Of a stretch of DNA of 18,953 nucleotides, positions 1-7,335 are shown one piece after another. The notes beneath the pieces are model-generated. The model was not told the origin of the DNA. It was given only the letters and a program-made list of their open reading frames with translations, and did not search any database. How positions within the stretch are numbered: position 1 is the stretch's first letter; every line of letters begins with the position of its first letter. Where the stretch lies: assembly GCA_002422065.1 (NCBI GenBank), contig DITO01000148.1, positions 1 to 18,953 on the forward strand. The letters are read 5' to 3'. The stretch is from Erysipelotrichaceae bacterium UBA6182. Its GTDB lineage: Bacteria; Bacillota_I; Bacilli_A; Erysipelotrichales; Erysipelotrichaceae. The position numbers and the translations under genes are program-made.

Positions 1-86
1 TACACGTTTTCTTTGTGGTTTGTGAGTGAATGATCCTTTGTTTGAGCCAATTAGTTAGTGCGTAATAAAGTGTACTATATTATACT

Positions 87-2012
87 CTACAGTTTTGCAG
101 CGATATAGTATCCATCTTGGGTTGCTTCCCAGACAGTTGCGGGTCTGTTTGCATCCCCAATTATATTAGTGTCTTGAACAATCCCGAAAAATGAGTTCGC
201 TTCAAGTTTTCTTGAACGCATACCAATCGCAAGTATTACATTATCCGCTTTGATGCTAAATTCGTTATTGTTTTTGTCTGCGACAATAACCTCGTTTGAA
301 GTAATTTCTTTGCATTCAGTATTCAGATAGACTTTAAGATTATTCTTGTATCTATCCATTTTCTGTCTCAATCCAATATAGACATGTTGATTCGCTGTAG
401 GATTTAGTCTTCCTGTCAACTCTACAACAGAAACGTTTTTACCAATTTCAGCAAGATGAGCTGCTAATTCACATCCAATTCCACCACCACCAACGATTAC
501 AATATCTTTACCCAGTTGATCAATTTTCTGATACGCATCAATTGCAGATATAGCATTATTTTCAATTGATCCTGGAATCTTCGGCATAACTGGTTCAGCG
601 CCTAATGCAAGTACTATTGAATCGGGACTTAATTTCTCAATCATCTCTGGTGTTGCCTTAGTGTTTAGGACAACCTTTATATCTGTTTTATTGATTTGAT
701 TAACTAAGAAGTTTTTGTACCTTTTTAAATCAACTTTTGATTCATCAAACTCTGAACAGTAGATTTGACCGCCTAAGAACTTTTCCTTCTCAAATAGAAC
801 TACCTCGTGACCTCTTTCAAATGCTGTTAGAGCAGCTTTACAACCTGCAGGACCTCCACCGATGATAACTACTTTCCTTCTATTTTCGGCTTTCTCAAGC
901 ATAACGGGTACTCGATCTTCATGTAGGTATCTTGGATTAACAGCACAGTTTGGTAAACACTTCATACCTTTACTTGATTCTTTTCCTTGTTGATAAGAAT
1001 TGTAGCAATTTAGACACCTCAAACAAGGTACGATATCTTCAGACCGACCTTCCCAAGCTTTTTGTACAAAGAATGGATCAGCGATTATTTGTCTACCTAT
1101 GACTACAGCATCTGCTGCGCCTGACGCAATAATTTCTTCCCCCTCTTCTGGAGTCATGATAGATCCAACAACGGCAACAGGGATTTTAACAACTTCTTTG
1201 ACCTTCCTAGACAATTCAATATTGATTTTATGAGGCAGGTATGTCGTTGCGGTCATCTTTACCATAGCCTCAAGATTTCTCTCTAAACCACAGGAGATAT
1301 GGACCATGTCGATTTTATCTTCTACTGATTTGATAAAAGCAACAACTTCATCAATATCCATACCTCCATCTACATGTTCTATACCACTAATTCTCATATC
1401 TAATGGATAGTCAGATCCGACCGCTTTGCGAACACGTTCTATGATAGCTGTCGGAAATTTAATTCTATTCTCAAAACATCCCCCATACTCATCTGTTCTT
1501 TTATTAAAATATGGTGATAAAAACTGTGCTGGGAGCCATCCATGCCCAAAGTGCAACATAACCATGTCAAAGCCGTATTCTTTAGCATCAAGAGCAGCTT
1601 CAGCGAATTTGTCAGCTACTTGATCCATCATCTTTTTGTCCATTTCTCTGACTTCGGTTCCATCTTCTCTGATAAAAGATATTGGTCCCAAAGCAAAGTC
1701 TCCTTTATCAACGCAAGCATATTGACCAGTATGGCAAAGCTCAAATTCTGCTTTTGCGCCTCTTTGTCTGATGACAGATACCTGTTCCCGAACTTTACTG
1801 CTCTCATAGATATCGGCAAAGCAATACTTACCCGGAGTGATTCTCGATTTTCCGTCATTAACATTTCCACTGGTACCTCTAATAATCATACCAATGTATG
1901 TCGTAGACTTGTCTGTGAGACTTCCTAATGGAGCAGAGATAATGCGATTTTTTAGTACAAGTTTATTCACCTTTAGGGGTGAAAACAAATTAGGATAGAT
2001 TGGATGATTCAT
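87..2012 (-). CDS. NADH:flavin ene-reductase, old yellow enzyme / 2,4-dienoyl-CoA reductase family (FMN, 4Fe-4S, FAD)
   Basis: This 641-residue protein has the three-part layout of 2,4-dienoyl-CoA reductase (FadH) and BaiCD-type enoate reductases. An FMN-binding TIM barrel fills about residues 1-325. A cysteine cluster follows (C330, C333, C336, C352, C356; the last sits in a C-x-V-N-P motif), which should hold a 4Fe-4S centre. The C-terminal part has two Rossmann motifs, GGGPAG at 385-390 (FAD side, with acidic E408) and GGGGIG at 508-513 (NAD(P)H side). The family passes hydride from NAD(P)H through FAD, Fe-S and FMN to an activated C=C bond. In the active-site loop H154-F-G-H157-G-W159, tryptophan stands where many members have tyrosine. 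The gene has an AAAGGAG ribosome site and lies 16 nt after the PTS EIIBC gene, so it is probably co-transcribed with it. The substrate is unknown; an unsaturated aglycone is inferred only from context. No terminator is visible in 1-86, so the operon may continue past the left edge. Confidence 0.9.
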   Translation of the reverse strand: MNHPIYPNLFSPLKVNKLVLKNRIISAPLGSLTDKSTTYIGMIIRGTSGNVNDGKSRITPGKYCFADIYESSKVREQVSVIRQRGAKAEFELCHTGQYACVDKGDFALGPISFIREDGTEVREMDKKMMDQVADKFAEAALDAKEYGFDMVMLHFGHGWLPAQFLSPYFNKRTDEYGGCFENRIKFPTAIIERVRKAVGSDYPLDMRISGIEHVDGGMDIDEVVAFIKSVEDKIDMVHISCGLERNLEAMVKMTATTYLPHKINIELSRKVKEVVKIPVAVVGSIMTPEEGEEIIASGAADAVVIGRQIIADPFFVQKAWEGRSEDIVPCLRCLNCYNSYQQGKESSKGMKCLPNCAVNPRYLHEDRVPVMLEKAENRRKVVIIGGGPAGCKAALTAFERGHEVVLFEKEKFLGGQIYCSEFDESKVDLKRYKNFLVNQINKTDIKVVLNTKATPEMIEKLSPDSIVLALGAEPVMPKIPGSIENNAISAIDAYQKIDQLGKDIVIVGGGGIGCELAAHLAEIGKNVSVVELTGRLNPTANQHVYIGLRQKMDRYKNNLKVYLNTECKEITSNEVIVADKNNNEFSIKADNVILAIGMRSRKLEANSFFGIVQDTNIIGDANRPATVWEATQDGYYIAAKL

Positions 2013-2028
2013 ATAGTCTCCTTTTCAG

Positions 2029-3375
2029 TTAAGCTGCTTCTGGAACATCGGTAAAATTCAAAACATATGTGATTGCGGCTGATCCAAAATAGGATACAAG
2101 CATTAATACACACCAGACAACAAAGGTACTTCCAAAAAATACAGGTAGACCACCTAATCCACACAACCCTAAACCATAGGCTTTAACTTGGAAAACAAGT
2201 GAGAGCGCTCCGCAAACAGCGGACATAATTCCTACAGCAATGAATGGACGTTTGGTAGGCAATAGTACGCCATATAAAGCTGGTTCTGTGATACCAATAG
2301 CACCAATTGTTGTAGCACTCAAAGCCGTACTTTTAAGTGCCTTGTTTTTCGTTCTGAACACTACACCAAGAGCTGCTCCGGCAATAGCGGCATTACCAAA
2401 ACCAAGAATCGGGAAAAACATCGTGTATCCAAATCTTGTAAGTTCATCAATGAGAATAGGTAAAGCTGCTGCTTGATGCAAACCAGTCAGGACTAAGAAC
2501 GGAGCACCGCCTCCAATCGTTAATCCACCGAGTACTGAGAAGTTAGTGTAAATATAGTTAATGCCATAACCTATGAAAGTTGAAATAATAGTTGCGGCTG
2601 GACCGGTAACTACCAAGACTACAGGCATAACAACAAGAATTGTAATAGCTGGAACTAAAACAGATTTTAGTATATCCGGTGAAATTTTCTTTGCAAACTT
2701 TTCAACCCAATATACTAATGGCATTGAAACAATAATTGGCGTGATTGATGAAGCGTAATTCACAAGTTTCACAGGTACTCCAAAGATATCGACATTTCCG
2801 CCCGCACTAACGATAGCTAACAGGTTGGGATGAACTAGAACTGCTCCTACAAAAGCAGCAAGATACGGATTTATGTTCAGTTTTCTACCTGCGCTGAAAG
2901 CTAAGAAAATCGGTAAGAAGTAGTATCCGGTATTCCCGAAAATATTCAAAAATTGGTAAGTAAATGAAGTTTGATCAACACCAGTATAGTTTAGTAATGC
3001 AATAACTCCTTGAATAATACCAGCACCTACAAGTACAGGAATAACAGGTTGGAATGTACCGGTTACGTAATCAACTACAATATTGAGGATTGATTGTTTT
3101 TCGAACTTTATTTCGGCTTTAGTGTCAGAAACTTTTACAATCTTGTTGAGAGCATCAAAAGTATCTGAGCATTTTCCACCCATAATTATTTGAAATTGTT
3201 TTCTTGAAAAATTCGTCCCCTGCACACCTTCAAGTTTTTTAACTGCTGCGACATCTACTAACGTAGTATCTTTCACTTCAACACGTACTCTGGTCAAACA
3301 ATTCATGATACTTACGATATTTTCGTTACCACCAACTGCCTTTAGAATTTGCTCTGCTGTAAAATTGAAATCCAT
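2029..3375 (-). CDS. PTS sugar transporter EIIBC, beta-glucoside/sucrose (Glc superfamily) type
   Basis: This 448-residue membrane permease takes up and phosphorylates a sugar. An N-terminal EIIB domain (about 1-80) carries the phosphoryl cysteine C26 in the motif IMNCLTRVRVEVKD. A multi-spanning EIIC domain (about 105-445) follows, with the substrate-site motif GLHQAAALP and the conserved GITEPALYGV loop. There is no fused EIIA; the separate EIIA encoded at 4367-4885 should supply phosphate. The family takes up beta-glucosides, sucrose, trehalose or related sugars, and the exact one cannot be read from sequence. The start is set by an AAAGGAG site just upstream. Expression should depend on LicT, because a RAT/terminator lies between licT and this gene. 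No phospho-beta-glucosidase is present in the window. Confidence 0.93.
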   Translation of the reverse strand: MDFNFTAEQILKAVGGNENIVSIMNCLTRVRVEVKDTTLVDVAAVKKLEGVQGTNFSRKQFQIIMGGKCSDTFDALNKIVKVSDTKAEIKFEKQSILNIVVDYVTGTFQPVIPVLVGAGIIQGVIALLNYTGVDQTSFTYQFLNIFGNTGYYFLPIFLAFSAGRKLNINPYLAAFVGAVLVHPNLLAIVSAGGNVDIFGVPVKLVNYASSITPIIVSMPLVYWVEKFAKKISPDILKSVLVPAITILVVMPVVLVVTGPAATIISTFIGYGINYIYTNFSVLGGLTIGGGAPFLVLTGLHQAAALPILIDELTRFGYTMFFPILGFGNAAIAGAALGVVFRTKNKALKSTALSATTIGAIGITEPALYGVLLPTKRPFIAVGIMSAVCGALSLVFQVKAYGLGLCGLGGLPVFFGSTFVVWCVLMLVSYFGSAAITYVLNFTDVPEAA

Positions 3376-3473
3376 TTTTTTCTCCTTTCAAGAGTTCCAT
3401 TGGTATACAAATCACTAATACCTAAATTGTCATTATTTTTTTCTAGTCAAGCCCCCCCTTTGGGTTTACCTCT

Positions 3474-3508
3474 AAAAAAAACTCCAGAGATCCATAGATA
3501 TCTAGAGT
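3474..3508 (-). terminator. intrinsic terminator between licT and EIIBC
   Basis: On the minus strand an 8-bp stem (ACTCTAGA paired with TCTGGAGT, one G-U pair, arms at 3501-3508 and 3481-3488) is followed by eight U. Its 5' arm overlaps the end of the RAT at 3505-3534, so the two structures exclude each other, as in LicT/BglG attenuation. Confidence 0.8.
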
Positions 3509-3534
3509 AATGCCTAATTTAATAGTGACACCTC
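3505..3534 (-). promoter_or_regulatory. RAT antiterminator for LicT (second copy)
   Basis: The minus-strand RNA core TGTCACTATTAAATTAGGC has the same length as the RAT upstream of EIIA and matches it at 15 of 19 positions. It lies just after the licT stop and overlaps the 5' arm of the terminator at 3474-3508. LicT binding should hold the RAT hairpin and let transcription reach EIIBC and the reductase. Its flanks depart from the RAT consensus more than the first copy does, so it may bind more weakly. Confidence 0.75.
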
Positions 3535-3543
3535 GTTGTTTAG

Positions 3544-4377
3544 TTACTTATTTACTTCTGAACAATTCCGAAGATGAAGGACAAGGTAATTTAGCTCAGA
3601 TTGACTTACCGGCTTACCATATTCTCGATAAAGTTCTTGAGAGATTGTTTCAGCACATCTACACTCTTCAGTAAAACACTTACGTATAGTATCATCCATC
3701 AATTCATCTTTTGTTCTATTCTCCTGATCTCTAAGAAATCTTTTCGCAAAGTGTTTGACATGTACGACTAGCCTACTATATTGAAGGCTGTTTTCGTTTA
3801 TTCCGGTAAACAATTTGTTCTCTTTGATTATACCAATCACTTTATTCATCAAAAGCACCACATCCTTAAAATTCTTTGTAGTGTGACCACCAGTTGATTC
3901 AATTACATGCATTGCAATATAGCCAACTTCATCCTCAAGAATTGAGGTTCCAATTTTCTCCTTTATGACTTCACCAGCGTGTTGAGCAACTTTAAATTCA
4001 TTGGGATAGAAATGTTTTATATCATACAAGAATGGGTTCTCCAGATCTATTCCTTCCAATTGCCTTTTAATTGCGAAGTGAATATGATCTGTAAGAACAA
4101 GATATATCGAGTCATTAATATCCAATTTGTATTCCATTTTTGCATAATCGACAATTTCCTTTGTTATTTCTAGATAAACAGCAGGAATATCTTCGATTAG
4201 TTCAATGAGTTTTGATCCGAATTCCTTCAAAACAAATATCTTCTGAACTCTGTTCTCTTCAACCCTATCACCGATTCTTGCCTTGAATCCAATTCCAGTG
4301 CCCATTACTACAACTTCGTCTCCGTTTTCAACGATCGCCATAACAACATTGTTGTTGAGTAATCTTTTAATTTTCAA
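3544..4377 (-). CDS. licT: LicT/BglG-family transcriptional antiterminator
   Basis: This 277-residue protein is an RNA-binding antiterminator controlled by PTS phosphorylation. The N-terminal CAT domain (about 1-57; MKIKRLLNNNVVMA) binds the RAT hairpin. Two PRD domains follow, with the usual histidines visible: H98/H100 and H157 in PRD1, H206 and H268 in PRD2. The length is normal. The start is TTG, chosen because the CAT domain aligns from its first residue and because a GGAAGGGG ribosome site precedes it. The gene overlaps the end of the EIIA gene by 11 nt, implying translational coupling. It sits between two RAT/terminator units, one before EIIA and one before EIIBC, so it should autoregulate as well as control the permease. 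The symbol reflects family resemblance, not a proven sugar. Confidence 0.93.
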   Translation of the reverse strand: MKIKRLLNNNVVMAIVENGDEVVVMGTGIGFKARIGDRVEENRVQKIFVLKEFGSKLIELIEDIPAVYLEITKEIVDYAKMEYKLDINDSIYLVLTDHIHFAIKRQLEGIDLENPFLYDIKHFYPNEFKVAQHAGEVIKEKIGTSILEDEVGYIAMHVIESTGGHTTKNFKDVVLLMNKVIGIIKENKLFTGINENSLQYSRLVVHVKHFAKRFLRDQENRTKDELMDDTIRKCFTEECRCAETISQELYREYGKPVSQSELNYLVLHLRNCSEVNK

Positions 4378-4885
4378 TTGTGTTCCCCTTCCTGACTATG
4401 CTTAGAAGTTTTTCACTCTTTATAATCAAACTGTTAGTTGTGAGCTGATTGATATCAAATTCATTCGAATTGGTGATAACAAGCATTGTGCTTGTGTCAT
4501 AACCTTTAGCTCTGATTTTATTCATTTGTACATCGACAAGAGGTTGTCCTGGTTTTACTAGATCACCAAGTTTTACTTTACAATCAAAGTATTCACCCTT
4601 TAATTCCACTGTATCAATTCCAATATGAATAATTAACTCACATCCATTGTTTCCCTTAATCCCTATTGCGTGTTTTGTAGGAAATATCATAATGATCTCG
4701 CCTTCAATAGGAGCTGAAATCAGATTTGAATCAGGAATTATCGCAATTCCTCGTCCCATAATCCCAGAACTGAATGTCTTATCATTAACATCCTTAATAT
4801 CAATTAGTTTCCCATTCATGGGACTGTAAAGAACATTGATATCTGATACATCTATTCGATTTTGTTTCTTGAACCAATTAATCAT
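4367..4885 (-). CDS. PTS EIIA, glucose (Crr) type, stand-alone
   Basis: This 172-residue cytosolic protein passes phosphate from HPr to EIIB. Both active-site histidines of the family are visible: H72 in TKHAIG and the phosphorylated H87 in LIIHIGIDTVELKG. The opening SPMNGKLIDIKDV is the usual start of the EIIA-Glc fold. In many beta-glucoside permeases this domain is fused to EIIBC; here it is a separate gene two positions upstream, with licT between. The start at 4885 follows a GGGAG site placed directly after the leader terminator, so translation depends on read-through. Confidence 0.92.
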   Translation of the reverse strand: MINWFKKQNRIDVSDINVLYSPMNGKLIDIKDVNDKTFSSGIMGRGIAIIPDSNLISAPIEGEIIMIFPTKHAIGIKGNNGCELIIHIGIDTVELKGEYFDCKVKLGDLVKPGQPLVDVQMNKIRAKGYDTSTMLVITNSNEFDINQLTTNSLIIKSEKLLSIVRKGNTIEN

Positions 4886-4895
4886 GTTACTCCCT

Positions 4896-4934
4896 ATAAA
4901 ATAAAAACCAAAATTAAATTAATAATTTTGGTTT
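4896..4934 (-). terminator. leader terminator upstream of EIIA
   Basis: On the minus strand a perfect 12-bp stem (AAACCAAAATTA with TAATTTTGGTTT; arms 4923-4934 and 4905-4916, 6-nt loop) is followed by a U-rich run. Its 5' arm shares AAACC with the 3' end of the RAT at 4930-4958, so antiterminator and terminator cannot form together. Confidence 0.88.
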
Positions 4935-4958
4935 CGCCTGCTTTACCAGTGACAATCC
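4930..4958 (-). promoter_or_regulatory. RAT antiterminator for LicT (first copy)
   Basis: The minus-strand RNA has the core TGTCACTGGTAAAGCAGGC, preceded by GGAT and ending GAAACC. This is a near match over 29 nt to the RAT consensus of bgl/lic operons (GGATTGTTACTGC, loop, GCAGGCAAAACC). It overlaps the following terminator, the classical LicT arrangement. Confidence 0.9.
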
Positions 4959-4974
4959 AACTTTTTACATTGTC

Positions 4975-5002
4975 ATAATAGCATATTTTCAGGCATTGTC
5001 AA
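4975..5002 (-). promoter_or_regulatory. sigma-A promoter of the PTS operon
   Basis: On the minus strand a perfect -35 TTGACA (4997-5002), a 16-bp spacer and an extended -10 TGC-TATTAT (hexamer at 4975-4980) stand about 10 nt upstream of the RAT start. The -35 lies inside the last codons of the recombinase-like gene. The 8-mer TGACAATG occurs twice (4994-5001 and 4968-4975), once over the -35 and once near the transcription start, and might be an operator. Confidence 0.8.
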
Positions 5003-5588
5003 TTATGTAAAACTTCAAATGATTGTAATAAGTCTTTCTACTAATGTTCATCAACTCACAAGCTTGGAGTACAGACATATTTCCATCACTAACACTTTTC
5101 GAAAGTTTCACAAAATCCTTATGGATCTTATATGTCCTACCCAACACCTTCCCAGAGCGCTTTGCAGCCTCTATACCCTCTCTTTGACGTTGCTTGATGT
5201 TGTCGCGTTCCTGCTCTGAAACATAGCTTAAAACGGCTAGAATAAGGTCACTGCTAAACCTCATTGTTACGCCTCCAGCAACCACCTGATCGGTGTTCAA
5301 CTTCGGGGTATCCAAGACATTGATGTGAACACTTTTAGTGGTGATCATCTTAAATTGAAATCGGATCTCGTCAGTGAAATCACCGAATGAATCAAGATTT
5401 TTAACAACGATTATGTCACCCTTTTTGGCGTGTTTTAACATTCTTCTATAGTAATCACGGTAAAGGTATCCACCCGCCGTCCGATCAATAAAAACATGTT
5501 TAGGATCAACTCCAGTATCAATCATAGATTGAACTTGCTGAGCTTCAATCTCTTCTTTCTTTTCAACTCTTACATATCCATACTTCAT
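4989..5588 (-). CDS. serine recombinase (resolvase/invertase) family protein lacking catalytic residues
   Basis: This 199-residue protein has the fold of small resolvases. The N-terminal YGYVRV strand is followed by the D35-R36 and R44 positions, GD at 57-58, the dimer/E-helix segment SEQERDNIKQRQREGIEAAKRSG (about 124-146) and a C-terminal helix-turn-helix (about 165-192). The key catalytic residues are missing. The nucleophilic serine (S10 in gamma-delta resolvase, in R-V-S-T) is E9 here (R-V-E-K). The LDRLGR motif is LDSFGD (65-70), removing two active-site arginines. R7 (R8) and R44 (R45) remain. The reading frame is full length, so DNA binding may be kept without strand cleavage. It is divergent from hsdM with 160 nt between them, which invites a regulatory role; that is inference. 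The ribosome site is GGTAGGG. Confidence 0.85.
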   Translation of the reverse strand: MKYGYVRVEKKEEIEAQQVQSMIDTGVDPKHVFIDRTAGGYLYRDYYRRMLKHAKKGDIIVVKNLDSFGDFTDEIRFQFKMITTKSVHINVLDTPKLNTDQVVAGGVTMRFSSDLILAVLSYVSEQERDNIKQRQREGIEAAKRSGKVLGRTYKIHKDFVKLSKSVSDGNMSVLQACELMNISRKTYYNHLKFYIIDNA

Positions 5589-5711
5589 GTTAATACCCTA
5601 CCTTTGTCGTTGTGTAATTAAGTACAGATTTCTACCCATTTAAAAGTTGCACTGATAATGAGACTGTCCCTTGTTGTAAACTGAAAATAGGAAGTACATA
5701 AAGAGTTCAAA

Positions 5712-5720
5712 TGGTATAAT
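5712..5720 (+). promoter_or_regulatory. extended -10 promoter of the hsd operon
   Basis: TGG-TATAAT is a perfect -10 with the TGn extension, 40 nt before the hsdM ATG. The matching -35 position (5692-5697) is AAGTAC, far from consensus, so the promoter relies on the extended -10 or an activator. The heptamer AAGTACA occurs at 5692-5698 and again at 5620-5626, a possible operator pair for the divergent recombinase-like protein. Confidence 0.7.
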
Positions 5721-5760
5721 GGCAATGTAGTGCTTAAATAAAATAGGGTTGAGGATCATA

Positions 5761-7335
5761 ATGACAAATAATAAAAGTGGACAAGAACGTTCAGAGCTTC
5801 ATCGTACAATATGGAGTATTGCGAATGATTTAAGGGGTAGTGTCGATGGATGGGATTTTAAACAGTATGTTTTAGGCATGTTGTTTTATCGTTACATTTC
5901 TGAGAATTTGACTAATTATATCAATCAAGGTGAACATGAAGCAGGTAATCATGATTTTGATTATGCCCAATTGCCAGATGAAATAGCAGAACAAGCACGT
6001 TATGATTTAGTAGCGGTTAAAGGCTTTTTCATCTTACCAAGTGATCTGTTTGAGAATGTTAAGAAACGTGCATCCAGTGATGAGAACCTTAATGAAACTT
6101 TAGAGCGTATCTTTAAGAACATTGAGGCATCTGCGCAAGGGACGCACAGTGAGGTCAATTTCAAGGGATTGTTTGATGATATCGATCCAAATAGCAACAA
6201 GCTTGGTGGAACTGTACTGAAACGTAATGAACGCCTTGTGAAGCTTATGAATGGTGTCAGTGATATGAAGTTGGGGGATTATCGAGATAACTCAATCGAT
6301 GCATTTGGGGACGCCTATGAGTTCTTAATGGGCATGTATGCATCCAATGCTGGTAAAAGTGGAGGGGAATATTACACACCTCAAGAAGTTTCTGAACTTT
6401 TGACACATTTGGCGCTTGTTGGTAAGACTGAAGTCAATAAAGTCTATGATCCGGCCTGTGGTTCAGGTTCATTACTTTTAAAGTTTGCCAAAATACTTGG
6501 TAAGGAGAATGTTCGACAAGGATTCTATGGCCAAGAGATAAACATAACAACTTATAATCTGTGCCGTATCAATATGTTCTTACATGATATTGATTTTGAT
6601 AAGTTTGATATTGCACACGGAGATACACTTACAGATCCGCAACATTGGGATGATGAGCCTTTTGAAGCAATCGTTTCTAATCCACCTTACTCAATTAAAT
6701 GGGATGGGGATGCCAACCCATTAATTATCAATGATCCGCGATTTTCACCTGCAGGTGTTTTAGCGCCAAAGTCAAAAGCAGATTTAGCATTCATCATGCA
6801 TAGTTTATCTTGGCTATCTACGAATGGCACAGCAGCGATTGTTTGTTTCCCAGGTGTGCTTTATCGTGGCGGCGCAGAACAAAAAATACGCAAATATCTT
6901 GTCGATAATAACTACGTTGATGCGATTATTCAATTACCAGATAATCTATTCTTTGGGACATCGATTGCGACATGCATCATGGTGTTAAAGAAATCGAAAT
7001 CAGAAAACAACACTTTGTTCATTGACGCGTCTAAAGATTGTGTTAAAGTGACGAATAGTAATAAATTGACTGATGCAAATATTCAAAGCATTTTAAAAGC
7101 ATACACTGAACGCATAGATGTAGATCACTTTACAAAGGTTATGAACAATGAGGAGATTGCAGTTCAAGATTATAATCTTTCAGTTTCTACACATGTGGAA
7201 CAAAAAGAAACTCGTGAAGTTATAGATATCAATCAATTGAATTCTGAGATTGATGAAATTGTGAAAAAGGTTAATTTCTTACGTACTGAGATTGATAAGA
7301 TTGTATCTGAGATTGAAAGGCATGATCATGAGTAA
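5761..7335 (+). CDS. hsdM: type I restriction-modification DNA methyltransferase subunit HsdM
   Basis: This 524-residue protein is the modification subunit of a type I system and makes N6-methyladenine as part of an M2S1 complex. An N-terminal helical HsdM domain (about 5-150) precedes the methyltransferase domain. The S-adenosylmethionine motif I is DPACGSG at 230-236 and catalytic motif IV is NPPY at 307-310. The C-terminal region is helical. An in-frame TTG at 5749 exists, but ATG at 5761 is preferred because GAGG at 5751-5754 gives proper spacing to it. The end overlaps hsdS by 8 nt, so the two are translationally coupled. The sequence resembles type IC (EcoR124-like) enzymes. Confidence 0.96.
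   Translation: MTNNKSGQERSELHRTIWSIANDLRGSVDGWDFKQYVLGMLFYRYISENLTNYINQGEHEAGNHDFDYAQLPDEIAEQARYDLVAVKGFFILPSDLFENVKKRASSDENLNETLERIFKNIEASAQGTHSEVNFKGLFDDIDPNSNKLGGTVLKRNERLVKLMNGVSDMKLGDYRDNSIDAFGDAYEFLMGMYASNAGKSGGEYYTPQEVSELLTHLALVGKTEVNKVYDPACGSGSLLLKFAKILGKENVRQGFYGQEINITTYNLCRINMFLHDIDFDKFDIAHGDTLTDPQHWDDEPFEAIVSNPPYSIKWDGDANPLIINDPRFSPAGVLAPKSKADLAFIMHSLSWLSTNGTAAIVCFPGVLYRGGAEQKIRKYLVDNNYVDAIIQLPDNLFFGTSIATCIMVLKKSKSENNTLFIDASKDCVKVTNSNKLTDANIQSILKAYTERIDVDHFTKVMNNEEIAVQDYNLSVSTHVEQKETREVIDINQLNSEIDEIVKKVNFLRTEIDKIVSEIERHDHE

Noticed and set aside
1426..1928. Plus-strand frames opposite the flavin reductase
   Set aside because: They are shadows of a well-supported minus-strand gene, without ribosome sites or recognisable motifs. 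The same applies to other overlapping frames, for example 14456-15043 and 9078-9299.
5749..5760. TTG start for hsdM
   Set aside because: The GAGG ribosome site lies inside this extension and spaces correctly to ATG at 5761.
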